A stretch of 64,000 nucleotides of DNA, from positions 8,175-72,174 of the forward strand of contig JBHJNQ010000011.1 in assembly GCA_050330635.1 (NCBI GenBank), given 5' to 3'. The position numbers and the translations under genes were made by a program. Positions 17,578-26,720 of this stretch are shown in pieces; positions within the stretch are counted from its first letter, which is position 1; each line of letters starts with the position of its first letter. This DNA comes from CADEDH01 sp050330635. Lineage in GTDB: Bacteria; Actinomycetota; Acidimicrobiia; Acidimicrobiales; SZUA-35. The notes under the pieces were generated by a model. It had not been told where the DNA came from. It saw only the letters and a list, made by a program, of their open reading frames with translations, and ran no database searches.

Positions 17578-18930
17578 GTGCCGCACCACGACGACGATGA
17601 CGAGACCGTGGAGGGAGGTCCCCCTCCCGATCCCTCGCTGCGCTCCTGGCGCCACCCGTCGGAGATCGCGGCGGCGGCCGGAGCGGCGGCCCGGGCCGCC
17701 GACCCACCCCGGCCCCCCCGTCACCGGACGGTGGCCGTGGCCGGCACCGTCCTCGTCGTCGCCGCCGCCCTGGTGGCCGTCACCCAGCTCCGTACCACGG
17801 TCGACCTGACCACAGAGGGTGCCGGCGAGATCGGCCCTGCGGCCCGGGCCACGGCCTCCCCCCTCTCGTCGCTCACCGCCGTCACCGGACCCGTCACCAC
17901 CGACGGGCGGGAGTCGGTGGCCACCGTGGCCCCCACCTTCGACGGCGGCCGGAGGCCTGAGCGATTGCGGGCAGACGCCACATCGACGACGGTCGACGAC
18001 GTGACCGCCACCGTGAACGACGTCGGCGGGGGGACCACCGGCACCGTGAGCGGCGACCCATTCGACCCCATGGCCCGCCCGACCGACGCCGCGGTCGGTG
18101 TGTTCGGAGCCGACCCGTCAGAACACGGCCTCGACCGACTGGCCGCCTTCATCGTGGTCGAGGGCATGATCTTCACAAGCTCGTCGGCCACCGATGGTCA
18201 CGATCAGCTCCTGCTCCACGTTGCTGACATCTGGGTCGACGCCCAGGTCCTGGGACGTGACCCCGCCACCGACGTCGCTGTCCTCGATGTTGCCGTTGAC
18301 GACGCCCCGGCCTTCTTCGGGGCCACGGCGGACGCCGCTTCGGCGGGCGTCGGCGACGACACGGCGGCCGGCACGGGCATCGAGCTTCGGTTACCCGGCA
18401 GCGACACCACCCTGGAGGGGGTCGTGATCGGGGCCGATGAGCGAACCATGTCGCGCTCGGGGGCCATCATCGACGGCTCCCTGGCCACGACGGTGCGCAA
18501 GCCCGACGGGGCCAGCGGCTCGGCCCTGATCGACGATCGGGGCTTCATCATCGGTCTCGTGGTCGACTCGGCCCACTACCTCACCCGGGCCATCCCCATA
18601 GACCGGGTCCTCGACATCGGTCGTTCGCTCATCGACTGGGGACTCCCCGCCCTCCAGTGGCTCGGCGTCACCGGGACGTCCGACCCTGCCCAGGGCGTGA
18701 TCCTCCAGCACATCGACCCTGAGGGCCCGGCGGCAACGGCGGAGCTGGCGCCGGGCGACCTGGTGGTGGAGGTCGACGGCGAGGTCGTCATCGATATCCA
18801 CCATCTCGTCTACCTCATACGCCGGGCCGAGGCCGGCAGCACCCTCGACGTGACCATCGAGCGCAACGGAACCGTCCACCACGTCGAGGTCACGGTCGGT
18901 CGACGGCCCGAGGCCGTCCCGTCCGGTTGA
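17578..18930 (+). CDS. HtrA-like trypsin/PDZ membrane protein lacking the catalytic histidine
   Basis: 450 residues. A cytoplasmic acidic N-terminus is followed by a membrane anchor at ~48-68 (TVAVAGTVLVVAAALVAV), a Thr/Asp-rich linker, a chymotrypsin-fold domain at ~190-350 and a PDZ domain at ~365-445 (GVILQHIDPEGPAATAELAP). The aspartate region is present (GRDPATDVAVLDVAV) and so is a serine region (PDGASGSALIDDRG). The segment where HtrA has TNAHVV reads FTSSSATDG, so the histidine is missing. The protein is therefore probably not an active protease and may act as a binding or sensor protein. GTG start at 17578 by the leaderless promoter. It converges on the SDR gene ending at 19034. Confidence 0.75.
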   Translation: MPHHDDDDETVEGGPPPDPSLRSWRHPSEIAAAAGAAARAADPPRPPRHRTVAVAGTVLVVAAALVAVTQLRTTVDLTTEGAGEIGPAARATASPLSSLTAVTGPVTTDGRESVATVAPTFDGGRRPERLRADATSTTVDDVTATVNDVGGGTTGTVSGDPFDPMARPTDAAVGVFGADPSEHGLDRLAAFIVVEGMIFTSSSATDGHDQLLLHVADIWVDAQVLGRDPATDVAVLDVAVDDAPAFFGATADAASAGVGDDTAAGTGIELRLPGSDTTLEGVVIGADERTMSRSGAIIDGSLATTVRKPDGASGSALIDDRGFIIGLVVDSAHYLTRAIPIDRVLDIGRSLIDWGLPALQWLGVTGTSDPAQGVILQHIDPEGPAATAELAPGDLVVEVDGEVVIDIHHLVYLIRRAEAGSTLDVTIERNGTVHHVEVTVGRRPEAVPSG

Positions 18931-19033
18931 CGGTCGGCACGGCGGTCAGCCGGCCGCGCTCGGTTGGCGGGTTGGCGGCGCCCAGTCGTCGGCGCTCGCT
19001 TGGCTGCGCCCGGTCGACGGCCCCCGTCGGCGT

Positions 19034-20074
19034 TCAGCGCGAGCGGACCACCCGGCGGACGAGGAGGCCGGTGCTGGCGGCCACCCCGACGGTGGCCGCG
19101 CCGACGGCGCCGAGGGCCAGCTCCTGGCGGCGGCGGAGGGTGAACGTCCGCCACCATGGTGCCGGGGTGCCGAGCACGTAGGCCTCCTCGTTGGTGAACC
19201 GGGGCGTCCACCCCGCAGCCCGCAGCCGGTCGTTCGCCACCACCCAGGGGTGACGGACGTAGTCCTCGAGGCCGCGATCGAGGGAACGGCGGCGCAGGAG
19301 GCGGGCGGCACCGAGCTGGGCACCGGCCACCAGCCCGTCCATCGGCTCCGGCAGTCGTAGCTCGGCCTCGGCCAGCAGGTCGGCGAAGACGTCGGGGCCG
19401 ATCCACCCGTCGGGAGCCACGTTGAACACCGACGTCATGGACTCCGTGGCCACCAGGGCCGCCGCCGCCGCCAGGTCGTCGTGGTGGAGGAACTGGACGG
19501 GGGGATCGTCCCGGTCGCCCCGGAGCGAGGTCGCCGCCCTCAGGGCGCCGGCGATGTAGCTGGCCCCGCACTCCGACAGGGTGTTCGTCGGCCGGAGGAC
19601 GGCGAACCCCGCTCCCGTCGTCGCCCCCCACCGTTCGATCAGCTCCTCCAGCCGCACCTTGGTGGTGGCGTAGGTCAGGCCGGGGACCGGCCGCCGGGGG
19701 TGGTGCTCGGTGAGCGGCACCGGATTGTGGGGGTACGCACCGTAGACCAGCGCCGACGAGAGCAGCACGGCGTGGCCGCAGCCGGCGGCGGCGGCGGCGG
19801 TGAGCACCCGGTCGAGGACGGTGACGGCCACGTCGGGGTCGGATCGACGGCGACGGTCCTCGGCCAGGTGGACGACGGAGTCGCACCCCGTCAGCACCTC
19901 GCCGAGGTCGGCCCGGGCGACGTCGAGGAGATGGAACTCGGCCCGCCGGTCGAGGGCGGCCGCCGCCACCAGGTCGACGGCTCGGACGGCGCCGATCGCG
20001 GGGTCATCGAGCAGGGTCCGGACCACCCGACGACCGACGGAACCGGACGCCCCGGTGACCGCGACCGTCGTCAC
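19034..20074 (-). CDS. Extended SDR, NAD-dependent epimerase/dehydratase family
   Basis: 346 residues. Rossmann motif TGASGSVG at residues ~7-14, the Ser of SSALVYG and the catalytic YATTK motif (YxxxK) mark an active extended SDR, acting on a nucleotide sugar or similar substrate that cannot be named. The C-terminal ~60 residues contain a hydrophobic segment (LALGAVGAATVGVAASTGLL) followed by basic residues, so the enzyme may be tethered to the membrane. The GTG start at 20074 is only 17 bases from the divergent GTG start at 20092. The gap 18931-19033 shows no gene. Confidence 0.82.
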   Translation of the reverse strand: MTTVAVTGASGSVGRRVVRTLLDDPAIGAVRAVDLVAAAALDRRAEFHLLDVARADLGEVLTGCDSVVHLAEDRRRRSDPDVAVTVLDRVLTAAAAAGCGHAVLLSSALVYGAYPHNPVPLTEHHPRRPVPGLTYATTKVRLEELIERWGATTGAGFAVLRPTNTLSECGASYIAGALRAATSLRGDRDDPPVQFLHHDDLAAAAALVATESMTSVFNVAPDGWIGPDVFADLLAEAELRLPEPMDGLVAGAQLGAARLLRRRSLDRGLEDYVRHPWVVANDRLRAAGWTPRFTNEEAYVLGTPAPWWRTFTLRRRQELALGAVGAATVGVAASTGLLVRRVVRSR

Positions 20075-20079
20075 TGCCC

Positions 20080-20085
20080 TACCAT
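20080..20085 (+). promoter_or_regulatory. -10 box TACCAT of a leaderless promoter for the DUF2342 gene
   Basis: TACCAT lies 6 bases before the GTG at 20092. It sits inside the 17-base gap between two divergent start codons, so each gene's promoter must extend into the other's coding sequence. Confidence 0.5.
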
Positions 20086-20091
20086 GCGGGT

Positions 20092-21315
20092 GTGAGCAGC
20101 ACCGGCCCCGGAGACGAGTTCCCGTTCTTCGATCTCGGCAAGGTACTCGGAGGCGCCGGCGGAGGCGACCCGTGGGCCAGCGCCGCCGAACTGGCCGCCG
20201 CCATCGCCTCCGAGGGCGGGAGGGAGCCCAACCTCGACCCCGTGGCCCGGATGCGGCTGGAGGATCTGAGCCGGGTCGCCGAACTTCATGTGGCCCAAGC
20301 TACGGGGATCACACTGCCGTCCAACACCGTGGTCACCCCGGTGACACGATCCGAGTGGACCAGGCGGAGCGTGGCGACGTTCCGCCCGTTGTTCGAGCGG
20401 TTCGGTGAGGCTCTGGGCGCATCGATGACCGAGCAACCGGCCCCGCCCGGCGACCCGTTCGGAGCGATGCTCGGTCAGCTGTTCCAGTCCCTCGGTCCCC
20501 TGCTGGTGTCGGCCAGCGCCGGCTCGATGCTCGGCCACCTCGGACACCGGGCCCTCGGGTCCTACGAGCTGCCCATCCCACGTTCGAGCGGCGAGGTGCT
20601 GATCGTGGCCCCCAACGTCGACGAGGCGGCCGTGGAATGGGACGTCCCGGCCGACGAGCTGCGCCTCTGGGTGCTCGTCCACGAACTCACCGCCCACGCC
20701 GTGCTGTCGGTCCCCCACGTCGGGCGGCGGCTCGACAGCCTGCTGATCGACTACGCCTCCGCCTTCCGCCCCAACCCCGACCTCATCGCCGAGATGTTCG
20801 GGTCGTTCACCGACCTGAGCGATCTTTCCAAGCTGCAGGAGATGGGCGAATCACTGAACGACCCCGAGCTGCTCCTGACCGTCATGCGGTCGCCGGCCCA
20901 CGACCTGCTCGTCCCCCAGTTCGATGCCCTCGTTGCCGCCGTGCTCGGCTTCGTCGACTACACGGTCGACGAGATCTGCCGCGGCCTGGTGGGAGCGGAG
21001 CAACGCATCCGGGAGCGGTTCCGGCAGCGGACCGTCGACGTCGGCCCGGCCGACCGGTTCATGGAGCGCCTGCTCGGCCTCGATATCACCGCCACCACCT
21101 TCCGCCGGGGCGACGGCTTCATCGACGGCGTGGTGGCCAGGGCCGGCGACGAGGGCCTGGCCCGGGTGTGGGCCGACGAGCTCGACCTGCCGACGTCGGC
21201 CGAGGTCGATGCCCCCGGCCTGTGGCTGGCCCGCATCGGGCTCGACGGCGACGTTGGTGGCGACGACCTCGGCCGTGACGTCCCCGACGATCTCTCCGGG
21301 CTCGACGATCTCTAG
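20092..21315 (+). CDS. DUF2342 zincin-like protein with altered metal motif
   Basis: 407 residues. It belongs by eye to the actinobacterial DUF2342 / zincin_2 family, often listed as zinc-dependent metalloproteases. Features seen are the N-terminal DEFPFFDLGKVLGG, the hydrophobic QLFQSLGPLLVSASAGSMLG, and WVLVHELTAHAVLSVPHVG in the place of the HExxH metal site. Here the motif reads HELTAH, so the fifth position is Ala with a His one place later, and normal zinc binding is doubtful. The C-terminus is acidic (DDLSGLDDL). GTG start at 20092 from the leaderless promoter. The downstream MFS gene is convergent, 36 bases away. Confidence 0.75.
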   Translation: MSSTGPGDEFPFFDLGKVLGGAGGGDPWASAAELAAAIASEGGREPNLDPVARMRLEDLSRVAELHVAQATGITLPSNTVVTPVTRSEWTRRSVATFRPLFERFGEALGASMTEQPAPPGDPFGAMLGQLFQSLGPLLVSASAGSMLGHLGHRALGSYELPIPRSSGEVLIVAPNVDEAAVEWDVPADELRLWVLVHELTAHAVLSVPHVGRRLDSLLIDYASAFRPNPDLIAEMFGSFTDLSDLSKLQEMGESLNDPELLLTVMRSPAHDLLVPQFDALVAAVLGFVDYTVDEICRGLVGAEQRIRERFRQRTVDVGPADRFMERLLGLDITATTFRRGDGFIDGVVARAGDEGLARVWADELDLPTSAEVDAPGLWLARIGLDGDVGGDDLGRDVPDDLSGLDDL

Positions 21316-21351
21316 CGGGCCCGAGGTCCGCCGCTGAATATGGTCGCCGCC

Positions 21352-22737
21352 CTATCCCTCACCGGACCGGGGTGCGGCCCGGCTGAACGGGAGGCGATGG
21401 CGGAGCCGCTCGGTCAGGTCCTCCTCGGCCAGCAGGGTGCGGGGATCGGGTTGGCGTCCGAACCAGTACGACGCCCCGACGAAGACAGCGGTGACGGTGA
21501 CGAAGACGTAGCCGATGCGGGCCGGCACCGGCAGCACCGAGGGGATGAGGGCGCCCACCACCCACAGGAGCTGGAACCGTGACTCGAACCGGCTGAACGA
21601 GCGCCCCAGGTTGGCCTTGGGGGCGTCGCGCTGCACGATGGCGTCGAACGACTGCTTACCGGCCGTGCCGGCGACGGCGACGCCGAAGCCGACGAGGAAG
21701 GCGCCGGCCAGCTCGGTGGAGAGGGCGGCCAGGGCACACAGGGACGCCAGGGCGAACAGGGCCAGGGCCAGGAGCCGCTCCTCGGGGAAGTGGCGCCGGA
21801 GGCGGGGTACGGCCAAAGCGCCGGTGAGGCCACCGAGACCGACCCCCACGAGGGCGACCCCGAAGTGCCACGCCGGAGCCCCCCCCGACGTGAGGACGAG
21901 GCGCTCGAGACCGAGGCCCTCCCGGACACGGTGCCCCAGCTCGACCCCGGCCGCCGTCGGACCGGGGTCGATGCCGCCACGGAGCTCGAAGGCCAGGAGG
22001 AGCGTGATGAATCCGCCGACCCCCCGCAGGTAGCCCATGGCGCTGGCGGCGAGAACGATGCCAGCGCTCCGCAGCTCCGCCTTCTCCTCCGGCTCGGGCG
22101 GCAGGGGGGCGACCTTGACCGACGGGATGCGGCTGGCGAACAGAGCGGCCAGGACGAACAGGGCGGTGCCGAAGGTCAGCACCAGGGGCGATCCGCCGAT
22201 CCGCAACAGGGCGACCCCCGGGATACCGACGGCGGCACTCGCCATCCCAGCCAATACCGACAGGCGGGAGTTGGCTCGAACCAGGCCCTCCTGGTCGCGC
22301 ACGGTCGTCGGTACCAGAGCGCTCTTGGCCACGGCGTAGGTCTTGCCCATGACCAGCATGGAGAAGGCCAACGGGAACAGCAGCGGACCCTGCACGTAGC
22401 GAACGAGGGCGAACATGAGGACGGCCCTGACGGCGGCCGAGGCGATGATCATGTAGCGGTGGCCACCGCTCAGGCGGTCCATCAGGGGACCGAGGAGGGG
22501 GGCGACGAAGGCGAACGGGGCCAGGGTCAGGACGAGGTAGGCCGCCACCTTCCACCGGGCGTCGTTGGGGTCGACGTTGAAGAACAGCGAGTCGGCCAGG
22601 GCCACCGCCAGCAGAGCGTCACCACCCACCGAGAGGGCGTGGGTGCGGGCCAGGCGGATGAAGGGGGTGACTTTGACGGCCTCGGCCCCGGCTCCCGAAC
22701 CGGTCGCGGCCCGCCCCGCCCGACCCCTCAGGGCCAC
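21352..22737 (-). CDS. Major facilitator superfamily transporter
   Basis: 461 residues with about 12 hydrophobic segments, of the MFS_1/MFS_3 type. The first half includes LLAVALADSLFF and the loop LGPLMDRLSGGHRYMI in the position of the conserved G-x-x-x-D-R-x-G-R loop between helices 2 and 3. The second half repeats the topology with LVGFGVAVAGTAGKQSFDAI. Substrate unknown. The start is GTG at 22737, just past the stop of ppk1 (TGA at 22739-22741), so the two are almost certainly co-transcribed and translationally coupled. Charged cytoplasmic tail at the C-terminus. Confidence 0.85.
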   Translation of the reverse strand: MALRGRAGRAATGSGAGAEAVKVTPFIRLARTHALSVGGDALLAVALADSLFFNVDPNDARWKVAAYLVLTLAPFAFVAPLLGPLMDRLSGGHRYMIIASAAVRAVLMFALVRYVQGPLLFPLAFSMLVMGKTYAVAKSALVPTTVRDQEGLVRANSRLSVLAGMASAAVGIPGVALLRIGGSPLVLTFGTALFVLAALFASRIPSVKVAPLPPEPEEKAELRSAGIVLAASAMGYLRGVGGFITLLLAFELRGGIDPGPTAAGVELGHRVREGLGLERLVLTSGGAPAWHFGVALVGVGLGGLTGALAVPRLRRHFPEERLLALALFALASLCALAALSTELAGAFLVGFGVAVAGTAGKQSFDAIVQRDAPKANLGRSFSRFESRFQLLWVVGALIPSVLPVPARIGYVFVTVTAVFVGASYWFGRQPDPRTLLAEEDLTERLRHRLPFSRAAPRSGEG

Positions 22738-22738
22738 G

Positions 22739-25249
22739 TCACTCGTCGTCCCGCTCGGCCGGCGCTCCCGGCAGCTCGGCCAGCAGCTGCCGGTCGTGCT
22801 CGTAGCTCAGGATCGAGGCTGCGTCGGCGGGCGGGAGCCAGCGGACGTCGTCGACCTCGTCGTTCGGTTCGAACTTGCCTCCGGTGTGGAGCAGCAGCCA
22901 GTAGCGCACGACCTTGTCGCGGCCATCGACCCGATACCGGACCGGGGGCAGCTCGGGCCCGACCTCACCCCGCATGCCGGTCTCCTCCTCCACCTCCCGC
23001 AAAGCGCACTCGAGGTCGGACTCGCCCGGGTCGACCTTGCCCTTGGGTAGCGACCAGTCGTCGTAGCCCGGGCGGTGGGCCACCAGCACCTCGAGCCGGT
23101 TCTTGCGCCACCGGTAGACGAGGCAGCCGGCGGCCCGGACGGCCGAGTCGTCGTTGCGGGGGGCCCGTCGCCGGGCCGACTGGTCGGCGGGTTCGGCCCG
23201 CTGCACCGCCAGCTCCTCGAACCGGTCCTGGGCGCTCACGTCGCCCCCCAGGCGGTGGTAGTGATCGTCGGGACCGAGGGCCCAGGCGAGGGCGGTGTCG
23301 GCCAACTCGACGTCGAGCACCTCCTGCAGCCGCTCCTGGTGGGCCTCGGCGTCGATGCGGAGCACCACCTCGACCCGGCGGTCGAGGTTCCGGGGCATGA
23401 GGTCGGCCGAGCCGATGTAGTAGCGGGGCTCGGCCGGTCCGCCGCCGTTGGCGAAGTAGAAGATCCGGGAATGCTCCAGGTAGCGGCCGATCAGGCTGCG
23501 GACACGGATGCGTTCCGACAAACCGGGCACACCGGCCCGGAGGCAGCACACGCCCCGCACCAGCAGATCGATCGCGACCCCGGCCCGGGACGCTTCGTAC
23601 AGCCGGTCGATCAGGGGGGCGTCGACCAGACTGTTCATCTTCATGATGATGCGCCCGTGCTCGCCCGCCGCGATCTCGGCATCGATCAGGGCTTCGATCG
23701 AGCTGCGGAGACTGTAGGGGGCGACGAGGAGGCGCTCGTAGTCGATCGGCCGACCGTAGCCGGTGAGGAAGTTGAACAGCTGGCTGAGGTCGTCGCCGAC
23801 CGTCGGGTCGGCGGTCAGCACGCCGAGATCCTCGTAGAGTCGGGCGGTGCTCGGATTGTAGTTTCCGGTCCCGATGTGACTATAGCGCCGGATGCCATCG
23901 GCCTCGTCCCGCACCACCAGCGCCGTCTTGGTGTGGGTCTTGAGTCCGGGCAGGCCATAGACCACGTGGACGCCGGCGTCCTCCAGCCGGCGGGCCCAGG
24001 TGATGTTGGCCTCCTCGTCGAACCGGGCCTTCAGCTCGACCAGCGCCGCCACCTGCTTGCCCCGCTCCGCCGCCCCGATCAGGGCGCCGATGATGGGGCT
24101 GTCGCCCGAGGTGCGGTAGAGGGTGAGCTTGATGGCCAGCACCCCCGGATCGATCGACGCCTGGCGGATGAACTCGGTGACCGAGGCGCTGAACGAGTCG
24201 TAGGGGTGGTGGAGCATGATGTCGGCCCGGTGGATCCGATTGAAGAAGTCGTGGCTGTCCTCGATGTCGCGCAGGCGGCGCGGGTGGACAGGGGCCACCA
24301 TCGGGTACTTGAGATCCGACCGGTCAAGGTCCATCAATTGCCAGTACCCGGTGAGGTCGAGCAGACCCTCGTATGGGTACAGATCATCGGCGTCGAGGTC
24401 GAGCTCCCGCTGCAGGAGCTCCTGGGCCTCGGCCGGCATCGAGGCGTCGATCTCGAGCCGGATGGCCCGCCCGAACCGGCGGCGCCGCAGCTCGAGCTCG
24501 ATGGCCTCGAGCAGATCCTCGGCATCGCCCTCGTCGTCGAGGGTGAAGTCGGCGTTGCGGGTGATGCGGAAGGACCAGGCGCCCGCCACCTCCAGGCCGG
24601 GGAAGAGGAGGGCGACGTGATCGGTGATGACCTGCTCCACCGGCACGAACCGGGCGGGTCCGACGGCGACGAAACGGGGGATCGACGGTGGCACCTTGAG
24701 CCGGGCGAAGCGGCGGCCGCCAACGGCGGGATCGTCGATGAGCACGGCCAGGCTCAACGACAGATTGGAGATGTAGGGGAACGGGTGGCTCTGGTCGACG
24801 GCGAGGGGTGTGAGGACGGGGAACACCCGGTTCTCGAACTCGGCGGTGACCATCTTGCGCTCGTCGTCGTCGAGCTGGTCGACGGTCAGGATCTGGATCC
24901 CCTCGGCGGCCAGCGCCGGGAGCAGCTCATCGTTGTGGACCCGCTCCAGCCGCCCCGCCTGAGCCACGACCACGTCGCGGATCGCTCCCAACTGGGTCAG
25001 GGGGCTCATCCCGTCGGGCGCCGCCTTCGACAGGCCGGCCGCCACCTGCTCCTTCAGCCCCGCCACCCGCACCTGGAAGAACTCGTCGAGGTTGGAGGCG
25101 TAGATGGCGCAGAACTTCAACCGTTCGAGCAGGGGCACCGCCGGGTCCTCGGCCTGGGCCAGGACACGGGCGTTGAAGTCGAGCCAGGACAGCTCACGGT
25201 TGAGGTAGCGGGGGATGGTGTGGTCGGAGGACTCGTCGTGTTCGATCAT
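22739..25249 (-). CDS. ppk1: Polyphosphate kinase 1 fused to a C-terminal NUDIX hydrolase
   Basis: 836 residues. Residues ~12-690 are a full PPK1, which reversibly makes polyphosphate from ATP. The N-terminal domain begins RYLNRELSWLDFNARVLAQA. The phosphorylated histidine is expected at H439 (LKTHTK) and the second PLD-like histidine at H593 (LEHSRIFYF), next to HIGTGNYNPSTARLY. After a short Arg-rich linker, residues ~700-836 form a NUDIX domain with a complete box: G737, E743, REVEEETG 751-758. Nudix enzymes of this type cleave nucleoside diphosphate-X compounds. In mycobacteria ppk1 and mutT1 are separate neighbours; here they are one chain. Start at 25249, with CGAGGCGAG upstream; 25297 is possible. 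Confidence 0.92.
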   Translation of the reverse strand: MIEHDESSDHTIPRYLNRELSWLDFNARVLAQAEDPAVPLLERLKFCAIYASNLDEFFQVRVAGLKEQVAAGLSKAAPDGMSPLTQLGAIRDVVVAQAGRLERVHNDELLPALAAEGIQILTVDQLDDDERKMVTAEFENRVFPVLTPLAVDQSHPFPYISNLSLSLAVLIDDPAVGGRRFARLKVPPSIPRFVAVGPARFVPVEQVITDHVALLFPGLEVAGAWSFRITRNADFTLDDEGDAEDLLEAIELELRRRRFGRAIRLEIDASMPAEAQELLQRELDLDADDLYPYEGLLDLTGYWQLMDLDRSDLKYPMVAPVHPRRLRDIEDSHDFFNRIHRADIMLHHPYDSFSASVTEFIRQASIDPGVLAIKLTLYRTSGDSPIIGALIGAAERGKQVAALVELKARFDEEANITWARRLEDAGVHVVYGLPGLKTHTKTALVVRDEADGIRRYSHIGTGNYNPSTARLYEDLGVLTADPTVGDDLSQLFNFLTGYGRPIDYERLLVAPYSLRSSIEALIDAEIAAGEHGRIIMKMNSLVDAPLIDRLYEASRAGVAIDLLVRGVCCLRAGVPGLSERIRVRSLIGRYLEHSRIFYFANGGGPAEPRYYIGSADLMPRNLDRRVEVVLRIDAEAHQERLQEVLDVELADTALAWALGPDDHYHRLGGDVSAQDRFEELAVQRAEPADQSARRRAPRNDDSAVRAAGCLVYRWRKNRLEVLVAHRPGYDDWSLPKGKVDPGESDLECALREVEEETGMRGEVGPELPPVRYRVDGRDKVVRYWLLLHTGGKFEPNDEVDDVRWLPPADAASILSYEHDRQLLAELPGAPAERDDE

Positions 25250-25317
25250 CTCGCCTCGGGGCTCGGTGGTGGACCTAGTTCCCTCTCGCCTCCCCATCGA
25301 CGCGTTCCCGACGTCCT

Positions 25318-26283
25318 TCACCCCGGACGGGCGAGCTGGTCGGCGGCGAGCAGCGCGGCACCGACCACGCCGGCGTCGTCGAGGCGTCGGGCCAAACGAA
25401 GTTCGCAGATGTCGCCAGCGAGACCTCCGAAGTGGGACGAGCCCGAGATCCGATCGAGTAGGGGCTGTCCGAGCTTGTCTACCACACCACCGCCGAGCAC
25501 TACCCGCTGGAGGTCGAGGAGGGTGATGGCGTTGCCGATCACCTGGGCCAGCGCCTCCACCGCCTCGTCGAGCAGCTCGTTGGCCACCTCGTCGCCCTCG
25601 TCCAGGGCCCGCGACAGGTGCCGGGACTTGATGGGGCTGGGACCGGCCAGCGACACCAGCTGGCTGGGACGGCCGGCGGCGGCCAGCTCCCGGGCCCGGC
25701 GCTCCATGCCGGCCCGGCCGGCGTAGGCCTCGAGATGTCCGAAGCCCCCGCACCCGCACGGGCGGCCGCCGGGTACCACGGTGACGTGGCCGATCTCGCC
25801 CACCATGCCCCGGGTGCCCTGGACGAGCGAGCCGTCGAGGATGAGCCCACCGCCGACGCCGGTGCCGACGAACACGGCGAGGAGGTCGTCGATCCCCTCG
25901 CCGGCGCCGAGGCGGTGCTCGGCCACGGCGCCGCAGTCGACGTCGTTGCCGACGATCACCGGCTTGTCCAGGGCGGCGGACACGAGGGCACCGACATCGA
26001 CCGGGTCATCCCACCCTTCGATGTTGGCGCAGCGGACCACGATCGAACGGTCGACCACGAAACCGGGCACGCCGATGCCCACGGCGACGGCCTCGCCTGC
26101 GGCGTCGAGGGTGGTGACGAGGTCGAGGATGGCGGCCACGACCGACTCCGGACCGTCGCTTGGGGTGGGCGACTTCTGGCGCCCGATGGCCCGACCGGTG
26201 GCCGGGTCGACGAGGCGGGCCAGGATCTTCGTCCCACCGAGGTCGACCCCGACGATCGGACCGTCAGCCGACACGACGCTCAC
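25318..26283 (-). CDS. ROK-family sugar kinase (glucokinase-like)
   Basis: 321 residues. Phosphorylates a hexose, probably glucose, with ATP in the cytoplasm. The N-terminal phosphate loop GVDLGGTKI, the central GNDVDCGAVAEH with the catalytic Asp, the ATP-site GTGVGGG, and the ROK zinc motif GGRPCGCGGFGHLEAYAG are all present, giving an intact active site. The start is a GTG at 26283 that overlaps the TGA of the upstream small gene (GTGA), so it is translationally coupled. ppk1-nudix follows after 68 bases, which suggests a phosphate/sugar metabolism operon of four genes down to the MFS transporter. Confidence 0.93.
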   Translation of the reverse strand: MSVVSADGPIVGVDLGGTKILARLVDPATGRAIGRQKSPTPSDGPESVVAAILDLVTTLDAAGEAVAVGIGVPGFVVDRSIVVRCANIEGWDDPVDVGALVSAALDKPVIVGNDVDCGAVAEHRLGAGEGIDDLLAVFVGTGVGGGLILDGSLVQGTRGMVGEIGHVTVVPGGRPCGCGGFGHLEAYAGRAGMERRARELAAAGRPSQLVSLAGPSPIKSRHLSRALDEGDEVANELLDEAVEALAQVIGNAITLLDLQRVVLGGGVVDKLGQPLLDRISGSSHFGGLAGDICELRLARRLDDAGVVGAALLAADQLARPG

Positions 26284-26588
26284 GACGGTGAGTGAACCGC
26301 CCTTGGCGTGCGCGTCGTCTCGGCGTCGTCCTCGCCGAGGTCCCAGTCGCAGACGATCAGCTCCCGCTCGGCGTCGCGGTTGACCCGCTCCCGGTTGCGG
26401 CGGAACTGGGGATCGTGCTTGGGCAGCAGGAGCAGGCGGGCGTTGACCCGGGTCCAGAAGTCGTCGAGCATCCCCTGGTCGCCGTAGTGCACCCGGAGCT
26501 CCCAGTGGGGAGCGACCGGCCCGAGGTAGACGATGGTGACATGGGCGACCGGTGGAAGGTCGTCGGTTTCGGGCTCTACCGCAGTCAT
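26280..26588 (-). CDS. Conserved hypothetical protein, 102 residues
   Basis: Starts MTAVEPETDDLPPVAHVTIV. A short beta-rich core (HVTIVYLGPVAPHWELRVHY GDQGMLDDFW) is followed by an Arg/Asn-rich helical part and an acidic tail. I do not recognise the family; there is no membrane segment and no metal motif. It is the first gene of the unit leading into the ROK kinase, with which it overlaps by GTGA. The ATG at 26588 is chosen because a -10 box lies 7 bases upstream, which makes the transcript leaderless; the GTG at 26597 would overlap that box. Confidence 0.65.
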   Translation of the reverse strand: MTAVEPETDDLPPVAHVTIVYLGPVAPHWELRVHYGDQGMLDDFWTRVNARLLLLPKHDPQFRRNRERVNRDAERELIVCDWDLGEDDAETTRTPRAVHSPS

Positions 26589-26595
26589 GCCGCTC

Positions 26596-26601
26596 ACGAT
26601 A
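26596..26601 (-). promoter_or_regulatory. -10 box TATCGT of a leaderless promoter
   Basis: On the minus strand TATCGT is followed by 7 bases and the ATG at 26588. It would drive the small hypothetical gene, the ROK kinase and possibly ppk1-nudix and the MFS gene. Confidence 0.5.
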
Positions 26602-26720
26602 GCGGCAGGACGAGACCGGCGATCGCCACGATCGGTGCCAATCGGGCCACGCAGAGAGAAATTCGACTAGTCGACGCCCCGATCTGGAACCAAAACGGTG
26701 CCTACCACGTCCTACTACCC

